Assembly: GCF_003254585.1 (NCBI RefSeq)
Contig: NZ_QJGZ01000040.1
Span: 434,001 to 498,000, forward strand
Origin: Flavobacterium sharifuzzamanii
GTDB taxonomy: Bacteria; Bacteroidota; Bacteroidia; Flavobacteriales; Flavobacteriaceae
Length of the DNA: 64,000 bases
Direction of reading: 5' to 3'
Positions 56,704-64,000 of the stretch are shown piece by piece. The notes under the pieces were generated by a model, which did not search any database, was not told where the DNA came from, and saw only the letters and a list, made by a program, of their open reading frames with translations. The translations under genes and the position numbers were made by a program. Position 1 is the stretch's first letter. Each line of letters begins with the position of its first letter.

Positions 56704-56901
56704 ATGAAGACAAACAATCAAAATCAGAATCCCGAAAGAAAAGAAGGATCTGACAAGAGAAGGGATATGAGAAAACACGAGTACAAGAATCATGATGAAG
56801 TCCTGACCAACGATGAAAATTATGACGGCAACACCCATAAGTTCAAGGGTAAAGAGCCGGATTTTGATGACAAGCTCCGCAATGAAGAGAAAAGTCAGTA
56901 A
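56704..56901 (+). CDS. Small highly charged protein after catalase
   Basis: A 65-residue protein made almost only of Lys, Arg, Asp, Glu and Asn, with no hydrophobic core, so probably disordered. It lies 34 bases after katE and ends just before a strong terminator, so it shares the transcript. Stress-linked hydrophilin-like proteins have this composition; no function is claimed. Confidence 0.65.
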   Translation: MKTNNQNQNPERKEGSDKRRDMRKHEYKNHDEVLTNDENYDGNTHKFKGKEPDFDDKLRNEEKSQ

Positions 56902-56904
56902 AAT

Positions 56905-56939
56905 AAAAACGTCCCCAGAGGTATCTGGGGACGTTTTTT
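56905..56939 (+). terminator. Terminator after the catalase operon
   Basis: A 15-bp stem built on AAAAACGTCCCCAGA with a 4-base loop and a trailing T run is one of the strongest terminators in the window. Confidence 0.92.
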
Positions 56940-56960
56940 AATGTTATTTTATTTTCCATA

Positions 56961-57080
56961 TCAATATTTTTCAAGTCCAGCCAGGATCAGCCCAACGGTC
57001 CTGTCAGCGGCCATGCGTCCGGCTGTCATGCTTTCAGCAAAAGCGATGCTGCATTTTTTGTTTTCAGGATTTCGGCGCAT
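56961..57080 (-). pseudogene. cinA C-terminal-domain fragment
   Basis: Thirty-nine residues from MRRNPENKK to LEKY include SIAFAESMTAGRMAAD, the nicotinamide-nucleotide amidase active-site signature of CinA C-terminal domains. A stop follows where about 120 further residues should be. It is a remnant left between catalase and the SDR gene. Confidence 0.7.
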
Positions 57081-57133
57081 TTTGATGCTATTTCTGACGG
57101 CATAATGCTTTTTCTGATTTATGGAACTATAAA

Positions 57134-58120
57134 TCAAGAAAGGGGTTTTGGTTTTCCTGCAGCCCAAAGCAGTGCCGCGCCGATTCCGAGTCCGGCAATA
57201 AGGGCATAAGCAAGATTGTGCATGTTTTTCACAGGTGGTCTGCCGTGAATTCTAAGAGGCTCTTTTGAAGGGGCCAGGATATTTCCGGGATCATCCTTCT
57301 TGTCAGTATTGCTGTCCATTCTCATGCGTACTACGGCCGATGCGCCATTATTGATCAGCTTTGGGAACAGCTTATAGGTATGGGTGATGAGAGAGGATCT
57401 GAAATCGGGAAAAACATCTTTTCGGGGATGCTTTGCCAGAGAGACCATAACTGCTGCAGTATCACGAGGATCGGATGCAATCGGTGAGATGTCCATGTCA
57501 AACCCCGAGTATTTGGCGGAATGGAGATTTCCTGTGGAGTTCTGCAGCTGCGGGTATAAATTGCAGATATGGATATTTCTATTGTTCGCTATTTCGCCCT
57601 GCAGGCCTTCCATCATTCCTTTTATCCCATGCTTGGAGGCAGAATAGACGGCACTGTAGGGAGCTGGCATGAAACCGCCGATGGACACATTATTGATCAG
57701 GATTCCATAGTTCTGCCTTTTGAAGATCTTAATGGCATTATAGGCCCCGTGCATGTATCCGAACAGATTGGTCCTCAAGACCTGCTGGTGGATTTCCATT
57801 GGGATTTCCTCGAATCTGCCGCTGGCCATCACTCCGGCATTGTTGACCCAGATGTCAATTTTTCCATTAATTGCCAGGGCCTGCTGGGCAATCTTCTCTA
57901 CGTCCTGCGGGAGAGATACGTCGGCTGAGATGCCGACAGCCTTTACATTAACGCTTCTGCAGTATTCCAGCACCTGCCCAATGCCTTTGGAGCCTCTGGC
58001 GGCGGCCACGATATTGCAGCCCTGCTGCGCAAACGCTTCCACAGCTGCGAGCCCGACGCCGCTGGTTGCCCCGGTGATGACCACCGTTTTTCCTTTGAGA
58101 TTGTATTCTGCCTTTTCCAT
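57134..58120 (-). CDS. Short-chain dehydrogenase with C-terminal membrane anchor
   Basis: A 328-residue SDR: cofactor motif TGATSGVG, NNAGVMASG after beta-4, catalytic YSASK, and NVSIGG. Unlike normal 250-residue SDRs it has an extension of about 70 residues ending in a hydrophobic segment (NLAYALIAGLGIGAALLW) that would anchor it to the membrane. The start at 58120 gives MEKAEYNLKGKTVVITG; the reading from 58189 adds 23 basic residues of doubtful value. It is common near Ku/LigD/catalase gene sets. Substrate unknown. Confidence 0.85.
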   Translation of the reverse strand: MEKAEYNLKGKTVVITGATSGVGLAAVEAFAQQGCNIVAAARGSKGIGQVLEYCRSVNVKAVGISADVSLPQDVEKIAQQALAINGKIDIWVNNAGVMASGRFEEIPMEIHQQVLRTNLFGYMHGAYNAIKIFKRQNYGILINNVSIGGFMPAPYSAVYSASKHGIKGMMEGLQGEIANNRNIHICNLYPQLQNSTGNLHSAKYSGFDMDISPIASDPRDTAAVMVSLAKHPRKDVFPDFRSSLITHTYKLFPKLINNGASAVVRMRMDSNTDKKDDPGNILAPSKEPLRIHGRPPVKNMHNLAYALIAGLGIGAALLWAAGKPKPLS

Positions 58121-58297
58121 TTTTCTTTTATTGGATATTTTTAACGCCTGCCGCACTTTGTCTGGTCTGCGCAGGAGCGGATTTCTCATCTGTTCTTGAA
58201 GAAACCGTCTGGGACGGCCTTTTTTTATCGGATGTCCTTGTGCTGCAGTACTGTTTTTTATTGGATGTTTGCATGTTTTTCTGTGATTGGCTATTTT

Positions 58298-58492
58298 TTA
58301 TTCCGTTTCAGATTCAGTATGGGATTCATCAGCATCAGCAGGGGAACCGCAAGGGAATGAAGTTTCCTCATCCCAGTCTCCCCAGTCTCCTTTATAGGAT
58401 TTGATGCAGACCAGATTGCCGCAAGAGTCAATAAAATACTGGTCTTTGGAAACGGGGCAGGTGTGCCGGGTATGTTCGATTGGAGTTTTCAT
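58298..58492 (-). CDS. Small hypothetical protein, Cys-containing and acidic
   Basis: A 64-residue protein, MKTPIEHTRHTCPVSKDQYF and then GNLVCIKSYKGDWGDWDEE, with an acidic tail. Three Cys and two His in the first half might bind a metal. It is transcribed in the same direction as the SDR gene, 178 bases upstream. Not recognised. Confidence 0.5.
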   Translation of the reverse strand: MKTPIEHTRHTCPVSKDQYFIDSCGNLVCIKSYKGDWGDWDEETSFPCGSPADADESHTESETE

Positions 58493-58741
58493 CTTTTGAT
58501 TGTTTTTGGATGGTAAAGTTACAGCATATAAGATCTGGAAAATTACACCTGAAATTTTTGATTTTATGAAATTTTCATGTCCAACACGCTGTTACTCAAT
58601 AGGATTTGAAGCAATTGAATCTTCTGCATTGTTTTTTTTAACACAGGCGCCCTTTCGATGAAAAGATGAAAGTGTTATCTTTGGGATAAGATTCCCAACC
58701 CATACCGATCTTTTACAATTGAAACAGCGATACAACTACAG

Positions 58742-58963
58742 GTGAGAAAAGATTTGGATGCCCGAGCCCAGCATACCATTCTCAGGCTCAAAGGAAGCCT
58801 GATCTCAAAAGGATATACCGAGATCATACATATCGAGGACCAGGACGAGCAGTACCATATCAATACCTTTGAAACCGCCCAGGAGAAACGCAATGAAGTC
58901 CAGCAGTACATTGCGGCTTTCATAGATCAGGAAAACCTTCTGGACACCATCAGCATCCGATAA
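58742..58963 (+). CDS. Small hypothetical protein
   Basis: A 73-residue soluble protein with an alpha/beta pattern (MRKDLDARAQHTILRLKG, YTEIIHIEDQDEQYHI, QQYIAAFIDQENLL). It has a strong terminator right after its stop, which supports a real gene. No family was recognised. Confidence 0.6.
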   Translation: MRKDLDARAQHTILRLKGSLISKGYTEIIHIEDQDEQYHINTFETAQEKRNEVQQYIAAFIDQENLLDTISIR

Positions 58964-58985
58964 TCAAGACTTCTTGAAAAAACGG

Positions 58986-59015
58986 AGCCCGCCGGCTGCA
59001 AGCCGGCGGGCTTTT
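58986..59015 (+). terminator. G+C-rich terminator after the 73-residue gene
   Basis: AGCCCGCCGGCT and AGCCGGCGGGCT form a perfect 12-bp stem with a 3-base loop, followed by four T. Confidence 0.9.
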
Positions 59016-59030
59016 GATGTCTGTTTTTAC

Positions 59031-59059
59031 AAAAAAAAAGCCGATAGTGCTATCGGCTT
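59031..59059 (-). terminator. Terminator of the pcfJ operon
   Basis: AAGCCGATAG (59038-59047) pairs with CTATCGGCTT (59050-59059) around a 2-base loop; nine A bases at 59031-59039 give the minus-strand U run. It overlaps the pcfJ stop codon. Confidence 0.85.
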
Positions 59060-60363
59060 GCGGTTTTGGCTTTTCTTTTCTTCATCCGTTCCCTGATTTG
59101 ATACAGGTTTTCAGAGAGCAGGCGCATTATCTGCGAATGGTGTTTCGAGGGCTTGTTTTTCAGCCCCCTGCATTGGAGGATTTCCATTTTGGAAAGGGAG
59201 ATTTCGATGGTTTCCACGGACTTTTCGTCGATTTTAGCCGAGAGTATCAGGGAATCCTTTCTATCATAGTACTCGTTGGCAAATACGCAGTGGTGCAGGT
59301 CGTCGCCCTCTGTCATAAAATCCCTTACGTTTTCGATTACGGAAATGCTCAAGTCCTTTTCCGTAAAGAGCAGTCCGAAAAAGCGTTTTTTGTCGCTTGC
59401 GTACCTTTTCTGCGCCTTTTCGATCTCAAGGCGCAGGTCGTGGAGCTTCTTCTTTCTGAGCAGATTCCTTTTTTTCTGCATCAGACGGTCGTGCGCTTCT
59501 GAGAGGTTTTCGGGACAGACGTATAGGGCGCAGGAAAGGTCTTTATTGAAATAGCGCAACAGCTCCAAGTAATCCTCCCATATCTGAACATCAGAAATTT
59601 TATAGCCGTTTCGGATGACGGTTTTGACCGCCTGCCAGTTTCGGCGGATGTCCTGACGGGAAGCGCAGAGGTAATACTGCAATAGGTTCAGCTGTCGGGA
59701 TTTGAGCAGGGTTTCGGCTATGGGGTCGGACAGAAGCGATGAAAACAATAAGTGCGGGGCAATGTCATAGACCGAGGTCTTGAAGCCGTTGCGCCTTAGA
59801 ATCGGAAGCACTTTCATCTGCGGATGGACCCTGTAGGGATTGATATAGAATTTGGCATTGCGGATGAAGTCTTTTGGCTTTATTTCGAGCGGGGAATAGA
59901 ATTTCCATGCATCAAGGGTGGAGGAAAACACGTTGGTTGAGAGCGCAAGGGTGCGCACTTCGCCTTTGGGATTTATCCAATGCTGCATGACCTCTTTGTG
60001 GAAATAGGTCGGCGCAAAGCTCTTTTTCATGTGCTTGTGGGCAATGAACATCCGCACCACCTGAAACCCCGCACAGCTCTCCACTACGGCAAAGTATTCG
60101 GTTTCCTTGAAATGCACCTGATTATAGGGCATCATTTTGAGCTTCCCTTTGCAGGCTGGACAGGTGGTGAACTTGGCGCAGGTGCTTTGGCAGGAGGGTT
60201 TCCAGACGTGGGCGCATTCCAAACAGTAGAATCTGCTTCGTGAAAGCACGCCCCATTTCAGAAAGATGTTCTGCTCCGCCCACGTGAAAACTTCTTCCCT
60301 TATGGGCGCAAGTGAGGCGCTCAGCGCCGTCAATTGCTTTTCGATGATGGTTTTGGGTATCAT
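59050..60363 (-). CDS. pcfJ: PcfJ-domain protein
   Basis: A 437-residue protein with the PcfJ region in its C-terminal half (about 330-425), shown by FMTEGDDLHHCVFANEYYDRK and the MEILQCRGLKNKP segment that follows. The N-terminal part has a zinc-ribbon-like Cys set (CLECAHVW, CAKFTTCPAC). PcfJ proteins are common in conjugative plasmids and elements; their role is not settled, although they go with mobilisation genes. It overlaps pcfK by 4 bases in an operon with an unknown gene and the truncated ssb. Confidence 0.88.
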   Translation of the reverse strand: MIPKTIIEKQLTALSASLAPIREEVFTWAEQNIFLKWGVLSRSRFYCLECAHVWKPSCQSTCAKFTTCPACKGKLKMMPYNQVHFKETEYFAVVESCAGFQVVRMFIAHKHMKKSFAPTYFHKEVMQHWINPKGEVRTLALSTNVFSSTLDAWKFYSPLEIKPKDFIRNAKFYINPYRVHPQMKVLPILRRNGFKTSVYDIAPHLLFSSLLSDPIAETLLKSRQLNLLQYYLCASRQDIRRNWQAVKTVIRNGYKISDVQIWEDYLELLRYFNKDLSCALYVCPENLSEAHDRLMQKKRNLLRKKKLHDLRLEIEKAQKRYASDKKRFFGLLFTEKDLSISVIENVRDFMTEGDDLHHCVFANEYYDRKDSLILSAKIDEKSVETIEISLSKMEILQCRGLKNKPSKHHSQIMRLLSENLYQIRERMKKRKAKTASR

Positions 60364-60749
60364 AGGTCAAAGAGAGTAAGGGCGGTCTGCACCGCAGGTT
60401 TTACATCTTTTCTTGCTGTTGGAACAGGTTCGCTTTTGACAGGCACAGCAGGAATTTCGGGCTGCGTGAAAAGGTCGGCGGGTGCAGGAGGCTGCACCAC
60501 GGCTCTGCAAGCAATCGGAGCAGGCGTGCCGATGGAATCATCGGTGTAGTATTTGACTGCCATGTCAAATATTTCCTGATTGTCAAAGGCGCAGAATCCT
60601 GTTTTTTTGACCTCGCCGAAAATATAGTGCAGACAGCTCTCCAAGTTCTTGGAAGCTTTGGCGTAGTGTGGCGCAAAGGCATCATCGCCCTGCGCCAAAG
60701 TGCCGAGGTAGCCCTCTATGGCATTTTTGAAATTTTCAGAAGCTTTCAT
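60360..60749 (-). CDS. pcfK: PcfK-like protein
   Basis: A 129-residue protein with the PcfK N-terminal segment (MKASENFKNAIEGYLGTLAQ, LESCLHYIFGEVKKTGFCAF and EIFDMAVKYYTDD) and a Pro/Val-rich tail. It is nearly always paired with pcfJ, as here. Function unknown. Confidence 0.85.
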   Translation of the reverse strand: MKASENFKNAIEGYLGTLAQGDDAFAPHYAKASKNLESCLHYIFGEVKKTGFCAFDNQEIFDMAVKYYTDDSIGTPAPIACRAVVQPPAPADLFTQPEIPAVPVKSEPVPTARKDVKPAVQTALTLFDL

Positions 60750-60773
60750 AAGAAGATGTTTAAGTTTGAAAAT

Positions 60774-61133
60774 TCACGCAAAGAGCCTTGAATAGAGGTC
60801 ATAGCAGTATTCCTCGAAGCAGAGCCAGCACACAAAAGTGTAGTGCAGGGTCTGAAAGCGGTTCTCTATCGGTTCGCCGATGGCCTGTTCGAGTTCGGCT
60901 CTTATGTTTTCAAGGTCATCGATATGTTCGATGTAAAATGCTCTGCAGTCATCGTGGTAGATGAATTCCGAAATCATCCCGCTGATGCACCCGCCCTGTT
61001 GCAGGTCAAGAAAAAAGGATTTCAGCTGTTCTTTGCGCTTGCCGTCATAGGAAGTGATGCTTCTAAGGATGATTTTGTTAAAGGCATCGCTTACACGATA
61101 CTCGGAATAAGAAGATTTTTGTAAGGCTTTCAT
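60774..61133 (-). CDS. Hypothetical protein of the pcf operon
   Basis: A 119-residue soluble protein with aromatic and Cys-rich C-terminal half (YTFVCWLCFEEYCYDLYSRLF). It stands 24 bases upstream of pcfK in the same direction and 44 bases from the truncated ssb, so it is part of this operon. Not recognised; proteins of this size in this place are usual in Bacteroidetes conjugative elements. Confidence 0.75.
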   Translation of the reverse strand: MKALQKSSYSEYRVSDAFNKIILRSITSYDGKRKEQLKSFFLDLQQGGCISGMISEFIYHDDCRAFYIEHIDDLENIRAELEQAIGEPIENRFQTLHYTFVCWLCFEEYCYDLYSRLFA

Positions 61134-61177
61134 AATGCAGTATTTAGGCGTGTATAAAAATTAAAAGGAGATAGGAT

Positions 61178-61378
61178 TTAGAAAGGCAGGTCGTCGGGAT
61201 TCTCCGATTCCTCCTGCTTTTTGAGGGCGGGTGCGGGCGCACTATTCTGCGCTTGCGCAAATACGAGTATCTTGATGTCCGAGGTATGAAAGGTCAGTGA
61301 CCCGTGCGCCCGTTCGTCATTTCCGATATAGACATTCAGCCCGATGCGCCCGAAGAGCTGCACCAAGGTTCCGGATGA
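61178..61378 (-). pseudogene. ssb: Single-stranded DNA-binding protein, 5'-truncated
   Basis: Only the last 66 residues remain: SSGTLVQLFGRIGLNVYIGN, FHTSDIKILV, a Pro/Ala-rich linker and the acidic tip DDLPF that binds partner proteins. The first half of the OB-fold is missing; upstream of about 61,378 the sequence turns into antisense traJ. Without a start signal it is probably not made. It would have been the first gene of the pcf operon. Confidence 0.85.
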
Positions 61379-61968
61379 GCGAGGTGCTAAGGGTATTGTT
61401 TGAAGCGGCTGCGCTATGTATAGACACCCTAAGAACATTTCAACTGGTAGTTCTTTCAATCTTGGGACCGCTTGTTTTTGGAATAGCAGTCTTTGATGGA
61501 TTCCAGCACACCCTCACAGTATGGCTGGCAAGGTATATCAATATCTATTTATGGCTTCCTGTTGCCAATATATTTGGAAGTATTATTGGAAAGGTACAAG
61601 AATTAATGCTGAAACTAGATCTTTCCCAGGTTCAAGCGACTGGCGATACTTTCTTCAGCAGAACAGATATTGCATACCTGATATTTTTAATAATAGGCAT
61701 TATTGGCTATTTCACTGTACCCTCAGTGGCTAATTATATAGTGCATGCAGGCGGCGGGGGAGCCTTGGTTCAAAAGACTACGAGTTTATTTGGCGGTTCA
61801 ACCAGTTCGGTTATTTCCAAAGCATCACAAGGAACTACAATGGTTATGGACAGCATGGGTAATGCGGCAGGGAAGATGTCACAGAGTATGTCCACCTCTT
61901 CAGCTTCATCTCCCTATTTTCAAGAGAAAGGAAATTACATGGGTGACAAGCTCAAAGGAAATTCATAA
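61378..61968 (+). pseudogene. traJ: Conjugation protein TraJ, 5'-truncated
   Basis: The last 197 residues of a CTnDOT-type TraJ, beginning SEVLRVLFEAAALCIDTLRT and continuing with the hydrophobic segments LVVLSILGPLVFGIAVFDGF and IYLWLPVANIFGSIIGKV, then a Ser/Gly-rich tail. About the first 130 residues are missing because the gene joins the truncated ssb in the opposite direction. An in-frame ATG at 61375 exists by chance, but a working TraJ is unlikely. It is followed by traK 18 bases on. Confidence 0.85.
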
Positions 61969-61985
61969 TAAACTTAAAAAAACAG

Positions 61986-62609
61986 ATGATGTTTACTAAA
62001 ATGAAGAATATTGATTCAGCTTTTAAATATGTAAGAAGCTTTACAATGCTGGTTATTGCAGGCTGTGTTGTTATCTGTTGTTTTGCGCTTTATAAAAGTT
62101 TCCAGACTGTAGCCAGAATGCAAGACAAGGTTTATATCCTGGCAGCGGGCAAAGCACTAGAAGCGTATGCTTCTGAAAGGAAGGATAATATACCAGTGGA
62201 AGCCAGAGATCATGTCAAAACATTTCACAAATTTTTCTTTACCCTTGACCCTGATGACAAGGTAATTAAAACAAATGTGACGAAGGCATTATATCTGGCT
62301 GATGAAAGTGCAAAAAGAATCTACGACGACCTAAAGGAAAATGGATTCTATTCAGGAGTCATATCAGGAAATATCAGTCAGACTGTACAAATAGACAGCA
62401 TAAACATCGACATAAAAGATTATCCATATCGATTTAAATGTTTTGCCAGACAAAGTATAATTCGAACTACAAGTATTTTAAAAAGAAGTCTAGTCACCGA
62501 AGGAAGCCTTCGAAATGTGTCAAGAAGTGATAATAATCCTCACGGCTTTTTAATCGAACGTTTCAATACTATTGAAAATAAAGACCTCGGTTTAGAAAAC
62601 AGAAAGTAG
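61986..62609 (+). CDS. traK: Conjugative transposon protein TraK
   Basis: A 207-residue protein of the CTnDOT-type TraK family, a VirB8-like inner-membrane part of the mating channel. It has one N-terminal membrane helix (about 22-40) and a periplasmic domain with YILAAGKALEAYASERKDNI, HKFFFTLDPDD and SGVISGNISQTVQIDSINID. Intact and followed at once by traL. Confidence 0.92.
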   Translation: MMFTKMKNIDSAFKYVRSFTMLVIAGCVVICCFALYKSFQTVARMQDKVYILAAGKALEAYASERKDNIPVEARDHVKTFHKFFFTLDPDDKVIKTNVTKALYLADESAKRIYDDLKENGFYSGVISGNISQTVQIDSINIDIKDYPYRFKCFARQSIIRTTSILKRSLVTEGSLRNVSRSDNNPHGFLIERFNTIENKDLGLENRK

Positions 62610-62807
62610 ATGAAATCGCTATTTAAAAAAAGAGAAGCGCCATTTGTATACAACAGATACTATCTGTTTCTACAGGAAAAATGGGTGCGAAAGATGGAGT
62701 TTCTTACGCAAGGATTCTCCAAAAAGCAACTGATTCTTTTCCTGGTATTATTTATTGCATTTAGTTCTGCTTATTTTCTATTTATCGTTTATGAGGCTTT
62801 AAACTGA
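62610..62807 (+). CDS. traL: TraL-like small membrane protein
   Basis: A 65-residue protein starting directly after the traK stop. A basic N-terminal half (KWVRKMEFLTQGFSKKQ) is followed by one membrane helix. Size, helix and position between traK and traM match the short DUF3989/TraL proteins of this conjugation system; sequence alone is weak. Confidence 0.7.
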   Translation: MKSLFKKREAPFVYNRYYLFLQEKWVRKMEFLTQGFSKKQLILFLVLFIAFSSAYFLFIVYEALN

Positions 62808-62880
62808 GATATTTTTCAGTCGGGGAACAGAATGGTAAAGCCTTCAACAATAATTTAATTCATTTTAAAAAGTAAAGACA

Positions 62881-64000
62881 TGGAACAAAAAAATATTTCT
62901 ATGAAAGAAGATAAAAAAAGAAAAATGCTTTTAATGCTGCCATTGATAACTCTTCCCTTCATATCTATTTTGTTTTACACATTAGGTGGAGGAAAGATGA
63001 GTACAGATGCGGCAGAAAATAAAATTAAAAAAGGTTTCAATTTTAATCTGCCCATTCCAAAGTTTAAGGAAGATTCATCTTTAAATAAAATGAGCTATTA
63101 TGACCAGGCGGCGGTAGACTCCATTAAACTGCAGGAACAAATTAAAAAAGATCCGAATTACTCTAATAATAAGTTGCTTGATCAATCTCAGAGTCCATTT
63201 GCTGAATCAGATGTGAGGTTAAAAGATTTTTTAAGTAACGGTCGAGGGCTAAATTCAGAACCGCTGCAGAACAGGAATGAAAAAAAGATATATGAAAAAC
63301 TTCATTTGTTGCAGAAAGCCATCAGTCAGCCATCTACAGTAGACAAGTATGAGCAGGACATGAGCGAGTTTGAGAATTATGGTTCATCTAACGAAGTTTC
63401 TACTCAAATCAAGGACTTAGAAAAAATGATGTCTACTATGGGGGAATCTCAGCCAGATCCCGAACTGCAGCAATTGAGCGGTATGCTTGAAAACATACTC
63501 GATATCCAACATCCTTCAAGAGTTGCGGAAAAGCTGCTTAAAAATTCAGAAAGTAAGAAAGGAAAAGTTTATAACGTAGATAGCAAAAAAGCATCAGTAA
63601 ATATTACTTCACTTCAGGAAAATAAAGCAGAGAACAATTTTCAACAGAATGCTTTTTATACAGTAGAAGATGCAACAAATGGAGATTCTCCTCAAAATGC
63701 ACTGGAAGCATTTGTGCATGAAACCCAGACTGTTGTCAACGGATCAATTATAAAATTAAGACTCGGAGGTGATGCGGTAATTCAGGGTACAGTAATTCCA
63801 AAAAACACTTTCCTATATGGTGTTGCCACTTTGAAAGGGGAAAGACTTGAAATAAAGATAGAAAATCTGCAATACCGAAGCTCAATATTCCCAGTTCAGC
63901 TTGCGGTTTATGATATTGATGGAATGGAAGGGATAAATATTCCAGGTGCAATCGGCAGGGATGTAGCGAAGGCTTCTGCAGACCGTTCAATACAGACTTT
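62881..64000 (+). CDS. traM: Conjugative transposon protein TraM (5' part)
   Basis: The frame is open from ATG at 62881 to the window end (373 residues and more). It has a short basic cytoplasmic start, one membrane helix (MLLMLPLITLPFISILFYTL), a Gln/Asp-rich linker, and the start of the conserved C-terminal domain (VNGSIIKLRLGGDAVIQGTV, GMEGINIPGAIGRDVAK). TraM is VirB10-like and links inner and outer membrane parts of the channel. It continues beyond the window. Confidence 0.9.

Noticed and set aside
61297-61374. Start of traJ at 61297
   Set aside because: These codons are antisense to ssb; TraJ homology begins at about 61378.
61379-61459. Start of the ssb reading frame at 61459
   Set aside because: The codons from 61379 to 61459 are antisense to conserved traJ sequence; SSB homology begins only at about 61378.

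Overview
The window is AT-rich and most likely from a Flavobacterium or a close relative in the Bacteroidetes. The reasons are SusC/SusD transporters, a one-protein hybrid two-component regulator, CTnDOT-type conjugation genes (traJ/K/L/M, pcfJ/pcfK), start sites without Shine-Dalgarno sequences, and promoters of the TTG / TAnnTTTG type. No rRNA, intact tRNA or CRISPR array was found.

Region 1 (1-8442) is ordinary chromosome: the 3' part of nrdA, a ribB-Crp/Fnr operon, a CPA1 Na+/H+ antiporter, a membrane-anchored MutS-like ATPase, a tandem universal stress protein, and mnmE. Accessory DNA starts just after mnmE: a palindrome with 12-bp arms, an excisionase-like zinc-finger/HTH protein overlapping a tyrosine integrase, and a small unknown gene.

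Region 2 (about 10.9-43.1 kb) is a run of unrelated cargo blocks separated by copies of one family of long non-coding repeats (A 10985-11140, B 18645-18858, C 34452-35000, D 42421-42965). Block 1 holds an outer-membrane porin, a TetR regulator with its own operators, an SDR/quinone-oxidoreductase pair, an AraC regulator and two envelope proteins, and ends in an IS6-type element that cuts repeat B. Block 2 is a complete fructan (probably levan) utilisation locus: sensor-regulator, MFS importer, two GH32 enzymes, SusC, SusD, surface lipoprotein and fructokinase. Block 3 is a stress/aldehyde-handling set: DJ-1/Hsp31, acetoacetate-decarboxylase-like protein, aldehyde dehydrogenase, NAD(P)-binding protein, AraC regulator, nitroreductase and esterase.

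Region 3 (43.1-50.4 kb) holds an S41 protease, a decayed IS3 gene next to a tRNA 3'-end scar, and an arylsulfatase-HAD phosphatase-outer-membrane-barrel operon with a small AraC-type protein. Scars of tRNA-like T-loop sequence and a shared 18-bp motif occur at several block edges.

Region 4 (50.4-61.4 kb) is visibly richer in G+C: Ku and LigD (non-homologous end joining), an HPII-type catalase, an SDR, small unknown genes, and a mobilisation-type gene set (pcfJ, pcfK, unknown, truncated ssb). At about 61,376 it is joined head-to-head to a truncated traJ, and an AT-rich tra operon (traJ', traK, traL, traM') runs off the end. The whole looks like a mosaic of integrative conjugative elements built up next to mnmE and later rearranged by deletion and IS activity.
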